The notes under the pieces are model-generated. The model was not told the DNA's origin. It saw only the letters and a list, made by a program, of their open reading frames with translations, and made no database searches. Shown in pieces: positions 5,178 to 5,391 of a stretch of 5,391 nucleotides of DNA. A program made the translations under genes and the position numbers. Position 1 is the stretch's first letter. Every line of letters begins with the position of its first letter. Source of the DNA: Desulfobacterales bacterium (GTDB taxonomy: Bacteria; Desulfobacterota; Desulfobacteria; Desulfobacterales; C00003106); assembly GCA_030594505.1 (NCBI GenBank), contig JAUVFC010000133.1, positions 1 to 5,391 on the forward strand. The letters are read 5' to 3'.

Positions 5178-5391
5178 TTAGGAAGAGTAGTTCGGGACGG
5201 TCTAAAATTATGCAATTCTTTTAAATTTGTTTGATAGAGAAATGCATAAAAAAGAAAAGGGGACAGGCAAATAATGTTTGATAGGGAGCAAGGAGGGTTC
5301 GTATCAGAAATCCGGGACATTCTTGACAAATTGGGAGTGAGGGGGACGTCCTTAAATACTCAAATAACTCAATCGGGAGGAGTTTCGGGAC
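5178..5391. repeat. Non-coding right flank with recurring GGGAC words
   Basis: No convincing gene or intrinsic terminator is visible after gene C. GGGAC occurs at 5194-5198, 5260-5264, 5314-5318, 5343-5347 and 5387-5391. Some copies have related continuations (GGGACATTCTTGACAAATTG at 5314 and GGGACGTCCTTAAATACTCA at 5343). GTTTGATAG also occurs twice (5229-5237 and 5276-5284). From memory, GGGGACAGG and GGGACGTCCTTAAA words are typical of sequence beside REP-associated tyrosine transposases, so the block may be the edge of such an element lying beyond the window. That link is not proven here. Confidence 0.4.

Noticed and set aside
5200..5260. Rho-independent terminator after gene C
   Set aside because: The AT-rich stretch has A and T runs but no GC-rich stem followed by a U tract that I can pair by eye.
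4991..5329. - strand 112-codon open frame overlapping the end of gene C
   Set aside because: It lies largely antisense to the coding end of gene C and to the GGGAC repeats, has no ribosome binding site, and its protein shows no recognisable feature.
5274..5391. + strand frame starting MFDREQGGF and open to the right edge (39 codons)
   Set aside because: It has only a weak, distant purine stretch upstream, and its sequence is made of the GGGAC repeat words. Openness over this length is not evidence of a gene; the sequence beyond the window would be needed.

Overview
The window looks like an accessory island in a bacterial genome. It holds one compact three-gene operon on the + strand, about 768-5177, flanked by mobile-element debris. 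The left flank is the 5' part of a bacterial group II intron on the - strand. The right flank carries short GGGAC-type repeats. The host cannot be fixed from the sequence. The intron family, GGGGTC/GGGGAC-type flanking repeats and large TPR-bearing ATPases are, from memory, common in Desulfobacterota and similar large environmental genomes, so that is a weak guess only.

Layout. 1 to about 586 (- strand): group II intron RNA, domain I onward, leading into the first codons of its reverse transcriptase/maturase, which runs off the left edge. The usual upstream start of that protein is interrupted by an in-frame TAA. 587-767: intergenic, with a CCCCAATTCT direct repeat, a strong-looking sigma70-type promoter (TTGACA, 17 bp, TATAAC) and two CAACA-N4-TGTTG palindromes 83 bp apart. 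768-1520: a RelA/SpoT-type nucleotidyltransferase-domain protein (gene A). 1510-2985: a P-loop ATPase of the archaeal-type 'RRxGKTS' class with an unassigned N-terminal domain (gene B). 2985-5177: a second, different P-loop ATPase, followed by a winged helix and a C-terminal array of 44-residue TPR-like repeats, near-identical in DNA (gene C). 5178-5391: non-coding sequence with GGGAC-containing repeats and no clear gene.

The three genes are tightly coupled: A and B overlap by 11 bp, and B and C share one base (TAATG). This implies that they are made together. My working hypothesis is a defence-type or conflict-type module. The large ATPase with repeats (C) would be the sensor or switch, B a partner ATPase, and A a nucleotide-modifying effector (alarmone synthesis or tRNA/nucleotide pyrophosphorylation). 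This rests on domain logic, gene coupling, recent repeat expansion and mobile surroundings. I cannot match the set to a named system, and nothing in the sequence proves immunity.
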